Of a DNA stretch of 5,022 bases, positions 1 to 5,022 are shown one piece after another. Both the position numbers and the translations under genes were made by a program. Source of the stretch: Deltaproteobacteria bacterium (GTDB lineage Bacteria > Desulfobacterota > Binatia > Binatales > Binataceae); NCBI GenBank assembly GCA_027403435.1, contig DAHZDR010000467.1, positions 1 to 5,022 of the forward strand, given 5' to 3'. The first letter of the stretch is position 1, and every line of letters begins with the position of its first letter. The notes beneath the pieces are model-generated. The model was not told the origin of the DNA, searched no databases, and saw nothing but the letters and a program-made list of their open reading frames with translations.

Positions 1-1
1 C

Positions 2-487
2 GGCGCCACCGATTTCGGCTTCGCCGCGGACGCGATCCAGCTCGGCGCAATCCGCGGCTTGCCGCTGTACGGCGCCCGGCTGGGCGGCGACCTTTCGACC
101 GGCGGCGACGCCACGCTGGATGGAGCGGCGCTGCCCGGCGCGCGCGGCCACGCCACGCTCGCCGGCGACCATCTGGTGGTGTCGATCGCGAGCGGGATGG
201 CGCCGGTGCGGGTCGGCAAGCTGACCGGCGCGCTCGCGCTTGAAAACGGCGTGGTCACCCTGGACGACGTCGAAACCCACGGCGCCGATCTCAATCTCAA
301 GGCCGAAGGCACGATTCAAATCGGTCCGACGCCCGAGGAAAGCCCGCTCGCCGTGACGCTCTATCTTGAACCGACGCCGCGCGGCCGCGACCATTTCGGT
401 TTTTTCCTGCACATGCTGCCCCATCCGCCGGACGCCGCCGTCCCCTATACGATCGGCGGCACGCTGGCCGCGCCAACCTTCAACTAG
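2..487 (+). CDS. GspN-like type II secretion system protein, C-terminal part (5' end outside the window)
   Basis: The frame is open from the first bases of the window and ends at TAG 485-487, giving 161 visible residues and no start. The fragment alternates short beta-strand-like segments and glycine turns, as in AsmA/GspN-type beta-rich periplasmic proteins. Three stretches fit the GspN C-terminus as I know it: an early 'RGLPLYG' segment, a central 'GADLNLKAEGTIQI' segment that is followed by 'LAVTLYLEP', and the terminal 'YTIGGTLAAPTFN', like the usual closing 'GTLAxPxF'. GspN is an accessory of type II secretion found in part of the Gram-negatives; its exact role is poorly defined, and it is thought to sit in the inner membrane facing the periplasm. 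No other gsp gene is visible, so any operon would lie to the left. An AsmA- or TamB-like protein is the main alternative. The call rests on motif memory, not on an alignment. Confidence 0.66.
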   Translation, partial: GATDFGFAADAIQLGAIRGLPLYGARLGGDLSTGGDATLDGAALPGARGHATLAGDHLVVSIASGMAPVRVGKLTGALALENGVVTLDDVETHGADLNLKAEGTIQIGPTPEESPLAVTLYLEPTPRGRDHFGFFLHMLPHPPDAAVPYTIGGTLAAPTFN

Positions 488-488
488 C

Positions 489-517
489 GCCGCGGCCGGG
501 CCGGAGCCCGTCGCGGC
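489..517 (+). terminator. GC-rich hairpin directly after the GspN-like gene, possible terminator
   Basis: One base after the stop codon, GCCGCG (489-494) pairs with CGCGGC (512-517). Inside it CGGGC (497-501) pairs with GCCCG (506-510) around the tetraloop CGGA, with only a small internal bulge between the two stems. There is no T-run after it, so it is not a classical intrinsic terminator. It may work as a hairpin-only terminator or stabilise the 3' end of the mRNA. A separate promoter about 40 bases further on fits a transcript boundary here. Confidence 0.4.
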
Positions 518-558
518 TGGCGCCACCCCGGCGCGGTCCAACGCCGGTCATGGCGAAC

Positions 559-587
559 TTTGACGCGCAGCCGGGGCGCGCTAAAAT
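559..587 (+). promoter_or_regulatory. Sigma70-type promoter for the exported protein gene
   Basis: TTGACG (559-564) and TAAAAT (582-587) are separated by exactly 17 bases. Each box matches the consensus at five of six positions. Both boxes stand out against very GC-rich surroundings. Transcription would start near 594, leaving a leader of about 40 bases before the ATG at 635. This is the best promoter match I found in the window. Confidence 0.68.
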
Positions 588-634
588 GCCGGGCCGGGCG
601 TGGCCAAACTTTGCGCGAAAGAGGGAATATCCCG

Positions 635-1123
635 ATGAATCGAAGCATCCCGCGGTCGCTTCCGCTCTTGGCGTGCGGCGCCGCGTTGCTCTGGGCGGCG
701 GCCGCCGCGGCGCAGCCGGCGATCATTCCGCGCATCGGCCGCGCGCCCCATCCGGCGCCCGAAACTTACATCATTCTGAAGAATTATTTCGCCGACACCG
801 CGGTCAGCGGCTTCACCCTGGTCAGCGCCGATCCCAAAACCCGCACGTTGGTCGCGAAGCGCGTCGGTATCGACAGCGCCACCTGGCGCCAATGGGCGTA
901 CTGCAAAATGGGGCCAAGCAATCTGATCGATTCGATGAAGCGGGCGGCGGCGACCGTCAACGTCAAGATCGATCCCTCCGGGAATCGCTATAGCTACGTC
1001 ACGGTCAACGCCGACCTGGAGGGAACCTACGCGCTGGGGTCGAGCGCCACGACCCGGCAATGCGTCTCAAACGGCGTGCTCGAAAACAACATCCTGACGG
1101 CGGCCGGCGTCAAGCAATCGTAG
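635..1123 (+). CDS. Small probable exported protein of unknown function
   Basis: I do not recognise this 162-residue protein. The ATG at 635 is preferred over an in-frame ATG at 560 for three reasons: GAGGGA (621-626) lies 8 bases before it, the promoter's -10 box lies downstream of the 560 start, and translation from 635 begins with a clean signal peptide. Residues 1-8 carry two arginines, residues 9-25 are hydrophobic and alanine-rich, and a signal peptidase I site is likely at A26/Q27 (AAA-QP). A lipobox-like LLAC (11-14) exists, but the hydrophobic stretch before it is short, so a lipoprotein is less likely. The mature part is about 136 residues. It has two cysteines (C90 in 'WAYCKMG' and C143 in 'RQCVSNG') that could form a disulfide in the periplasm, and an alternating hydrophobic pattern at about 105-135 that suggests beta strands. 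The gene has its own promoter and converges on clpP, so it is probably a single-gene transcript. It is clearly a gene; its role is open. Confidence 0.8.
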   Translation: MNRSIPRSLPLLACGAALLWAAAAAAQPAIIPRIGRAPHPAPETYIILKNYFADTAVSGFTLVSADPKTRTLVAKRVGIDSATWRQWAYCKMGPSNLIDSMKRAAATVNVKIDPSGNRYSYVTVNADLEGTYALGSSATTRQCVSNGVLENNILTAAGVKQS

Positions 1124-1159
1124 CGGCCGCGCGGGCGGTATCGAGCGCGGAGCCGGTTG

Positions 1160-1176
1160 GGCCGCCAGCGACGGCC
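1160..1176. terminator. Weak hairpin between convergent genes, possible bidirectional terminator
   Basis: GGCCG (1160-1164) and CGGCC (1172-1176) form a 5-bp stem with a 7-base loop in the 83-base gap between the ends of the exported protein gene and clpP. There is no T-run on either strand. A terminator is expected between convergent genes, but in sequence this rich in GC a stem of this size can occur by chance. Confidence 0.22.
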
Positions 1177-1206
1177 GCGGCGCGGCGTGGGCGCGGTTGG
1201 CGGCGT

Positions 1207-1806
1207 TTAACCGACCTTGGCGGTGCGGCCCTGGATCATCTCGTCGATCAGACCGTATTCAACCGCCTCGGCCGCGCTGAGGAAATTATCGCGGTCGGTG
1301 TCTTTTTCGATTTTCTTGAGCGGCTGCCCGGTATGGTCGGAAAGAATCTGGTTGAGCAGGTCGCGGAGCCGCAGCGCCTCGCGCGCCTGGATATCGATAT
1401 CGGTCGCCTGGCCCTCGAAACCGCCGGAAAGCTGATGGATCATGATGCGCGAATGGGGCAGCGAGTAGCGCTTGCCCTTGGCGCCGGCCGCCAGCAGCAC
1501 CGCGCCCATGCTCGCGGCCTGTCCGACGCATAAGGTGGAGACGGGCGGCTTGACGAACTGCATGGTGTCGTAAATCGCCAAGCCCGCCGTCACCGAACCG
1601 CCGGGCGAGTTGATGTACATGCTGATTTCGCGCTCGGGGTCTTCGGATTCGAGGAACAAAAGCTGGGCGGTGACCAGGTTGGCCACGTCGTCCGAAATCT
1701 GGCCGCCGACGAAGATAATCCTGTCCTTCAGCAGCCGCGAATAGATATCGTAGGAACGCTCGCCGCGCCCGGTTTGCTCGACCACGAAGGGAATCAGGAT
1801 ACTCAT
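1207..1806 (-). CDS. clpP: ATP-dependent Clp protease proteolytic subunit ClpP
   Basis: This is the serine peptidase of the Clp protease. ClpP forms a barrel of two stacked seven-subunit rings in the cytoplasm and degrades proteins unfolded and fed in by ClpX or ClpA. The gene encodes 199 residues, close to the usual 195-207. The catalytic triad is complete: S99 in 'GQAASMGA', H124 in 'SRIMIHQ' and D173 in 'DTDRDNF'. The S-to-D distance of 74 residues equals that of the E. coli enzyme (S97, D171). The substrate-binding glycine stretch 'NSPGGSVTAG' is at 66-75. The N-terminus 'IPFVVEQTGRGERSYDIYSRLL' region is typical of the family's axial loops, which supports the ATG at 1804-1806; a GGGG-containing weak Shine-Dalgarno lies about 12 bases before it. 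The gene follows lptB by 74 bases on the same strand and probably shares its transcript. clpX and tig, its usual neighbours, are not here: the gene on the other side is convergent. Confidence 0.97.
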   Translation of the reverse strand: MSILIPFVVEQTGRGERSYDIYSRLLKDRIIFVGGQISDDVANLVTAQLLFLESEDPEREISMYINSPGGSVTAGLAIYDTMQFVKPPVSTLCVGQAASMGAVLLAAGAKGKRYSLPHSRIMIHQLSGGFEGQATDIDIQAREALRLRDLLNQILSDHTGQPLKKIEKDTDRDNFLSAAEAVEYGLIDEMIQGRTAKVG

Positions 1807-1831
1807 GGCGTGAGTTTACCCCGTTGGGGGC

Positions 1832-1868
1832 GGCGCCGTCGATAACGTGAATCTCGCCGGCCGGCGCC
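1832..1868 (-). repeat. 7-bp inverted repeat in the lptB-clpP gap
   Basis: GGCGCCG (1832-1838) and CGGCGCC (1862-1868) are perfect inverted copies separated by 23 bases. The right arm overlaps the 12-bp palindrome CGCCGGCCGGCG (1855-1866), and CCCGCGCGGG (1867-1876) follows. As RNA this could fold into a hairpin between the two coding regions and affect processing or relative expression. Such GC palindromes also arise by chance at this composition. Confidence 0.3.
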
Positions 1869-1880
1869 CGCGCGGGACGC

Positions 1881-2666
1881 TCACAGCAGGCGGAAGCGCT
1901 CGCCCAGAAAGACCTCGCGCACCCGTTCGTTATCGACGATTTCGCGCGGCGTGCCCTCGACCAGAATTTTGCCGCCGTGAATCACGTAGGCGCGATCGAT
2001 GATCGACAGCGTCTCCTGCACGTTATGGTCGGAAATCAGCACGCCGATCCCGCGTTGTTTGAGGTAGCCGATAATGCGCTGAATTTCGATCACCGTGATC
2101 GGGTCGATCCCCGCGAACGGCTCGTCCAGACACAGGAACAGCGGATCGAGCACCAGCGCGCGGGTGATTTCGACCTTGCGCCGCTCTCCGCCCGAGAGCA
2201 CCCCGGCCATGGATTTCGCCACCTTGGCGATATCCAGCTCGTTGAGCATCACTTGCAGGCGCGCGTGACGTTCTTCATCGGTGAGCGGCAGGGTTTCCAG
2301 CACCGCGAGCAGATTCCGCTCAACCGTGAGCTTGCGGAACACCGACGGCTCCTGCGGCAGGTAGCTGATGCCGCGGCGGGCGCGCTGATACAACGGCAGC
2401 ATCGTAATATCGTCGTCGCCAAGGGTGATCGTGCCGGCGTCGGGCCGGAGCAGACCCACCAGCATGTAGAACGTCGTGGTCTTGCCGGCGCCGTTGGGAC
2501 CGAGCAGGCCGACGACTTCGCCGTGGCCGACGCGCACGTCCACCTGGTTGACGACGGCGCGGCCGCCGTAGCGTTTGGTCAGGCCATGACCGCCCAGCGA
2601 AGCTTCGCGCGAGGGCTCGCTGGCGGGCGCGGATTCAACGCGGATTAGTTTAGGCGTAGCTGTCAT
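1881..2666 (-). CDS. lptB: Lipopolysaccharide export ABC transporter ATP-binding protein LptB
   Basis: LptB is the cytoplasmic ATPase that, with LptF and LptG, extracts lipopolysaccharide from the inner membrane and drives it along the LptC-LptA-LptD bridge. The 261-residue product has all the ABC motifs: Walker A GPNGAGKT (56-63), Q-loop Q105 in 'YLPQEPSVFRKLTV', signature LSGGE (157-161) within 'LSGGERRKVEITRAL', Walker B 'FLCLDE' (177-182) with E182 catalytic, and H-loop H214 in 'SDHNVQETL'. 'DEPFAGIDPI' and 'SDHNVQETL' separate LptB from the similar branched-chain amino acid ATPases. The ATG at 2664-2666 is directly preceded by an in-frame TAA, so no longer start is possible. About 20 residues at the N-terminus exceed the usual length (E. 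coli 241). No Shine-Dalgarno is seen before the ATG. The usual neighbours lptA, lptC and rpoN are absent; zwf lies upstream and clpP downstream on the same strand. Confidence 0.95.
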   Translation of the reverse strand: MTATPKLIRVESAPASEPSREASLGGHGLTKRYGGRAVVNQVDVRVGHGEVVGLLGPNGAGKTTTFYMLVGLLRPDAGTITLGDDDITMLPLYQRARRGISYLPQEPSVFRKLTVERNLLAVLETLPLTDEERHARLQVMLNELDIAKVAKSMAGVLSGGERRKVEITRALVLDPLFLCLDEPFAGIDPITVIEIQRIIGYLKQRGIGVLISDHNVQETLSIIDRAYVIHGGKILVEGTPREIVDNERVREVFLGERFRLL

Positions 2667-2822
2667 TTAAGGCGCATCGGATAGGTATATGATGAATTTA
2701 TCCGGAAATCGCCTCAACTGGAATCCACGGATACGTCGGTTGGCTGATTTTTCCTCGGTTCCCACAATATTTATACGATTCAGCGGGCAAAAGATTTCAC
2801 TGCCGCGCGCCACCGCGCCGCG
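2667..2822 (-). promoter_or_regulatory. zwf-lptB intergenic region with an AT-rich stretch; likely promoter region of lptB-clpP
   Basis: This 156-base gap is clearly poorer in GC than the flanking genes, especially from 2740 to 2800. Reading the minus strand, TTGAGG (complement of 2712-2717) and CATCAT (complement of 2689-2694) are 17 bases apart, and each matches the sigma70 consensus at four of six positions. Transcription would then begin within about 20 bases of the lptB ATG, giving a very short leader. A better -10-like hexamer TATAAA (complement of 2770-2775) has no acceptable -35 partner. The region could also carry the end of the zwf transcript, but I see no clear terminator. Confidence 0.38.
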
Positions 2823-4340
2823 TCAGGGGTTGAACCAGGCGCGTCCGTCCTCCGCGATCAGGCGTTCGGCGGCCTCGGGACCGTGGCTTCCCGCCGGATA
2901 TTCATACAGCGGAAGTTCCGGGCCGGCGCTCCATTGATCGAGAATCGATTGCACGAATTCCCATGATTTTCCGACAAAATTGGCGCTGACGAACAGCGTA
3001 CGATCGCCGATCATGACGTCGAGCAGCAGGCGCTCGTAAGCGTCCGGCGACGGGCCGGAAAATTCGCTCTCGTAGCGCAGGTTCATCCGCACCGGGCGGA
3101 TGGCGATATCGAGGCCGGGCTGTTTGGCCAGCACTTCGAAGGAAAACCCTTCGTCGGGCTGAATCCTGATGGTCAGCGCGTTGGGCGGAAGCTGGCGCTC
3201 GCGATTGAACAGAATCCGCGGAACGTCCTTGAACTGAACGCGGATAACGCTGCCGCGCGCCGGCATCCGCTTGCCCGTGCGCAGGTAGAACGGCACGCCC
3301 GACCATCGCCAGTTATCGATATAGGCCTTGAGCGCGACGAAAGTTTCGGTGCGCGAAGCGGCCGGAACGCCCGGCTCCTGCGCATAGCCGCGCACGGCCT
3401 GGCCGTCCACGTTGCCGGGACCGTAGCGGGCGCGCACCACCAGCGACCGCGCGGCGCCCGGCGCCAGCCGCCGCAGCGCGCGCAGCACGTTGAGCTTGGC
3501 GTCGCGAATCGCGCCGGCGTCGAGCGACACCGGCGGATCCATCGCGATCAGCGCGAGCAGTTGCAGCAGATGGTTCTGCACCATGTCGCGCAGCGCTCCG
3601 GCCGGATCGTAGTACAGCGCGCGCGCGCCGACGCCCTCGCTCTCGGCGACGGTAATCTGCACATGATCGACGTTGCGCGCGCCCCACATCCGCTCGAAAA
3701 TCGAATTGGCGAAGCGCAGCACCATCAGGTTCTGCACGGTCTCCTTGCCAAGGTAATGATCGATGCGGAAAATCTGCGATTCGTCGAAGTGGCGGCGCAG
3801 CGCGCCGTCCACCTTGAGCGCCGATTCGAGGTCGGAGCCGATCGGCTTTTCCACCACCAGGCGGGTGAAATTCGCCGCTCCCGGCCGCGCCACCAACCCC
3901 GCTTCGGCGAGCCGTCCGGCGCATTCGGCAATCGCCTCGGGCGGCACCGACAAATAATAAATCCGGTTTGGCGGAAGACCGCGGGCGGCTTCGATTGCTT
4001 CAAGGCGGGCCTTGAGCCGGCGAAAGCCGTCGGGCTGGTCGAGGCCGGCGAGATAGTCGAGCCGGGAGGAAAATTCACGCCAGCGCGCGTCGTCCAGTTC
4101 CAGGCGGGAGAAGCGGGCGGCCGCCTCACGCGCGCCGGCCCGGAACTCTTCCACCGCTATCGGGCGGCGCGCGAAGCCGAGCACGGCGTAATTGTCCGGC
4201 GCAATCTCCGGTCCGCAGGCGTGGAGATTATACAGCGCCGGAATCAGCTTGCGCTTGGAGAGATCGCCGGAAGCGCCGAAAATCACCACGGTGCAGGGCG
4301 GTGCCGCCTGCGCCTTAGCTATCTGGATAATGTCGTTCAC
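2823..4340 (-). CDS. zwf: Glucose-6-phosphate 1-dehydrogenase
   Basis: The enzyme oxidises glucose 6-phosphate to 6-phosphogluconolactone with NADP+ as the usual acceptor, the first step of the oxidative pentose phosphate or Entner-Doudoroff route, in the cytoplasm. From a GTG start at 4338-4340 it has 505 residues, within the normal 480-515. The Rossmann nucleotide-binding motif GASGDLSKRK is at 22-31, and 'ARR' (57-59) is suited to binding the NADP+ 2'-phosphate. 'VEKPIG' (163-168) and the family signature RIDHYLGKE (192-200) form the substrate site. D194 and H257 (in 'MVQNHLLQ') correspond to the catalytic D177-H240 pair of the Leuconostoc enzyme, with the same spacing. GAGGA (complement of 4352-4356) lies 11 bases before the GTG. 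The frame stays open to 4568, but that would add 76 proline- and arginine-rich residues unlike the family and run into the tRNA gene. No gnd, pgl or tal is visible nearby. Confidence 0.93.
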   Translation of the reverse strand: MNDIIQIAKAQAAPPCTVVIFGASGDLSKRKLIPALYNLHACGPEIAPDNYAVLGFARRPIAVEEFRAGAREAAARFSRLELDDARWREFSSRLDYLAGLDQPDGFRRLKARLEAIEAARGLPPNRIYYLSVPPEAIAECAGRLAEAGLVARPGAANFTRLVVEKPIGSDLESALKVDGALRRHFDESQIFRIDHYLGKETVQNLMVLRFANSIFERMWGARNVDHVQITVAESEGVGARALYYDPAGALRDMVQNHLLQLLALIAMDPPVSLDAGAIRDAKLNVLRALRRLAPGAARSLVVRARYGPGNVDGQAVRGYAQEPGVPAASRTETFVALKAYIDNWRWSGVPFYLRTGKRMPARGSVIRVQFKDVPRILFNRERQLPPNALTIRIQPDEGFSFEVLAKQPGLDIAIRPVRMNLRYESEFSGPSPDAYERLLLDVMIGDRTLFVSANFVGKSWEFVQSILDQWSAGPELPLYEYPAGSHGPEAAERLIAEDGRAWFNP

Positions 4341-4542
4341 GTCGCTAATTGTCCTCGCGGGAACCGCCGGGCCGGCGCGGACGCTCCGGATCAATCCGGC
4401 GCCCCGGCCCGAAGCGCCCGAATCGGCGGCGCCGCGGCCGGGCCTGACGCCAGGCGCCGACGCGCCCGGCCAACCCCTACGAGTTAACGCCAGCGATCGC
4501 GGCCGAGCAAGCGGCGGTCTTGCGGGAAGCGCCGCGTGGCGC
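4341..4542. other. Gap between the divergent zwf and tRNA-Val genes
   Basis: This stretch holds the zwf ribosome binding site (complement of 4352-4356), the palindrome at 4386-4399, a 5-bp stem GCCTG/CAGGC (4442-4455) with loop ACGC, and the -35 box of the tRNA promoter. I could not find a convincing zwf promoter on the minus strand. The open minus-strand frame that crosses it is judged non-coding because its product is low-complexity and lies upstream of the conserved start of zwf. Confidence 0.6.
4386..4399. promoter_or_regulatory. 14-bp palindrome upstream of zwf, possible operator or leader hairpin
   Basis: CCGGAT (4386-4391) and ATCCGG (4394-4399) form a perfect 6-bp inverted repeat around the two bases CA. 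It lies 45 bases before the zwf GTG. A regulator binding as a dimer could use such a site, but no known operator family is recognised, and one isolated palindrome is weak evidence. Confidence 0.3.
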
Positions 4543-4548
4543 AATAAT
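4520..4548 (+). promoter_or_regulatory. Sigma70-type promoter of the tRNA-Val gene
   Basis: TTGCGG (4520-4525) and AATAAT (4543-4548) are 17 bases apart; the -10 box matches at five of six positions and the -35 box at three. The predicted start near 4555 is only about 6 bases before the mature tRNA 5' end, so the 5' leader removed by RNase P would be short. Confidence 0.55.
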
Positions 4549-4560
4549 TGGTCTGCCGAT

Positions 4561-4638
4561 GGACGCATAGCTCAGCCCGGTTAGAGCACTTGCCTCACAT
4601 GCAAGGGGTCCCAGGTTCAAGTCCTGGTGCGTCCACCA
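4561..4638 (+). tRNA. tRNA-Val (anticodon CAC)
   Basis: The full cloverleaf can be drawn by eye. The acceptor stem GGACGCA (4561-4567) pairs perfectly with TGCGTCC (4628-4634). The D stem is GCTC/GAGC. The anticodon stem CTTGC/GCAAG encloses the loop CTCACAT (4594-4600), so the anticodon is CAC (4596-4598), which reads the valine codon GTG. The variable region is five bases, and the T stem CCAGG/CCTGG has the loop TTCAAGT. The discriminator is A and the CCA end is encoded. It has its own promoter, is divergent from zwf, and is followed after 35 bases by the end of a transposase gene reading towards it. Confidence 0.96.
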
Positions 4639-4656
4639 AAAATTCCTCAAATTTTT
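4638..4656 (+). terminator. AT-rich inverted repeat just after the tRNA, possible weak terminator
   Basis: AAAAATT (4638-4644) pairs with AATTTTT (4650-4656) around the loop CCTCA, and the right arm ends in five T. The stem has no GC pairs and its first base is the last base of the tRNA CCA end. It is poor as an intrinsic terminator but is the only candidate behind the tRNA; it may instead help release or process the 3' end. Confidence 0.3.
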
Positions 4657-4667
4657 CCAACGGGTCT

Positions 4668-4681
4668 TGCATTTCAATGCA
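4668..4681. repeat. 14-bp palindrome across the transposase stop codon
   Basis: TGCATT (4668-4673) and AATGCA (4676-4681) are perfect inverted copies around TC and cover the transposase stop (TGA, complement of 4674-4676). It may be chance, or part of the insertion sequence's end structure. It does not look like the terminal inverted repeats I know for the related IS407 group. Confidence 0.25.
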
Positions 4682-5021
4682 GAAGCGGCCCAGCGATGCG
4701 CGCGCCGGGCGCGTTCCTTTGAGTGCTTTCGATCGCCGTGATGAACTCCGCGGGACTGCGATAGCCGAGGCTCGAATGCGGGCGCGCAGTGTTGTACGCG
4801 ACGCGCCAGGCTTCGATCTTGCGGCGCGCGTCGTCGAGACTTAGGAAGTAATTGGCGTTGAGGCACTCGTCGCGCAGCTTGCCATTGAAGCTCTCGATGT
4901 AGGCGTTCTGGGTCGGCTTGCCCGGATCGATGAAGTGCAGCGTGACCCCGTGGCGGTACGCCCACTCATCGAGCGCGCGCCCGGTGAACTCGGGGCCGTT
5001 GTCACTGACGATTTCCTCGGG
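4674..5021 (-). CDS. IS3-family transposase (OrfB type), C-terminal part
   Basis: The frame enters from the right edge with no start codon in the window and ends at TGA (complement of 4674-4676); 115 residues are visible. They cover the second half of the DDE integrase core (rve fold) of an IS3-family transposase, which cuts and joins DNA ends during transposition. The second catalytic aspartate is D7 of the fragment in 'VSDNGPEF'. The glutamate is E43 in 'NAYIESFNGKLRDECL', exactly 35 residues later, and the accompanying basic residue is R50, seven after the glutamate: the DD(35)E-K/R pattern of the family. 'RRKIEAWRVAYNTARPHSSLGY' segment residues follow as usual, resembling the IS407 group. 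The visible part has no frameshift or internal stop, so the gene may be intact beyond the edge. In IS3 elements OrfB is normally made by a -1 frameshift from OrfA, which would lie further right. Confidence 0.92.
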   Translation of the reverse strand, partial: PEEIVSDNGPEFTGRALDEWAYRHGVTLHFIDPGKPTQNAYIESFNGKLRDECLNANYFLSLDDARRKIEAWRVAYNTARPHSSLGYRSPAEFITAIESTQRNAPGARIAGPLLH

Positions 5022-5022
5022 C
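4674..5022 (-). mobile_element. Partial IS3-family insertion sequence (right end of the element)
   Basis: The transposase fragment marks an insertion sequence that continues beyond the right edge. Its boundary on the tRNA side is unresolved: it must lie between the tRNA 3' end (4638) and the transposase stop (4674), yet I see no clear terminal inverted repeat or target duplication there. The end may be divergent or worn, or the copy may be a remnant. Confidence 0.6.

Noticed and set aside
624..676. Lipoprotein signal (LLAC) in the exported protein
   Set aside because: Only about five hydrophobic residues precede the cysteine, and the hydrophobic run continues to a good signal peptidase I site at A26/Q27.
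581..1060. Minus-strand open frame opposite the exported protein gene
   Set aside because: The plus-strand gene has a promoter, ribosome binding site and signal peptide; the reverse frame has none.
1060..1533. Plus-strand open frame across the end of the exported protein gene and opposite clpP
   Set aside because: It overlaps two supported genes in other frames and its product has no motif.
1977..2648. Plus-strand open frame of 223 codons opposite lptB
   Set aside because: It lies fully antisense to a gene with all ABC motifs, and its product is histidine- and arginine-rich with no family resemblance, as expected for a shadow frame in GC-rich DNA.
2740..2768. Possible plus-strand promoter TTGGCT/CACAAT reading towards the end of zwf
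   Set aside because: Matches are weak (three and four of six), and no plus-strand gene follows; the AT-rich stretch makes chance hits likely.
2791..2822. Possible terminator after zwf
   Set aside because: The GC-rich stretch before the minus-strand TTTT does not form a stem longer than four base pairs.
3313..3924. Second minus-strand frame inside zwf (203 codons)
   Set aside because: The product is composed largely of arginine, alanine and glycine, a frame-shifted reading of zwf.
3561..4487. Plus-strand open frame of 308 codons opposite zwf
   Set aside because: It is antisense to a strongly supported G6PD gene, has no recognisable domain, and runs past the zwf start into the intergenic region.
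4548..4844. Plus-strand frame spanning the tRNA
   Set aside because: It translates through the tRNA and then antisense to the transposase.
4477..4965. Minus-strand frame through the transposase, tRNA and zwf upstream region
   Set aside because: It crosses the tRNA gene and reads the transposase out of frame; the true transposase frame carries the catalytic residues.

Overview
The window is GC-rich chromosomal DNA from a Gram-negative bacterium. LptB (lipopolysaccharide export) and a GspN-like protein (type II secretion) both imply a double membrane. GspN of this kind together with the high GC suggests a deltaproteobacterial-type lineage or a related soil phylum, but nothing here fixes the taxon.

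Layout from left to right. Positions 2-487 (+) hold the C-terminal part of a GspN-like protein, with a strong hairpin just after its stop. Positions 635-1123 (+) hold a small, probably exported protein of unknown function, with a good sigma70-type promoter and a clear ribosome binding site. It converges on a minus-strand block: clpP (1207-1806), lptB (1881-2666) and zwf (2823-4340), which are transcribed in the order zwf, lptB, clpP. A 156-nt gap with an AT-rich stretch separates zwf from lptB and probably holds the promoter for lptB-clpP. A 220-nt gap upstream of zwf holds a 14-bp palindrome and, at its far end, the promoter of a plus-strand tRNA-Val(CAC) gene (4561-4638, CCA encoded). Past the tRNA, on the minus strand and running off the window, is the C-terminal half of the catalytic domain of an IS3-family transposase (4674-5021). 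It has no start codon inside the window.

The recognised genes are housekeeping: protein turnover (ClpP), outer-membrane biogenesis (LptB) and NADPH supply through the oxidative pentose phosphate pathway (zwf). They do not form one pathway. The tRNA-Val/insertion-sequence junction is the one accessory-looking spot and may be the edge of a mobile region. I see no CRISPR array, toxin-antitoxin pair, defence cassette or other convincing new system. The least explained items are the exported protein at 635-1123 and the isolated position of clpP beside lptB.
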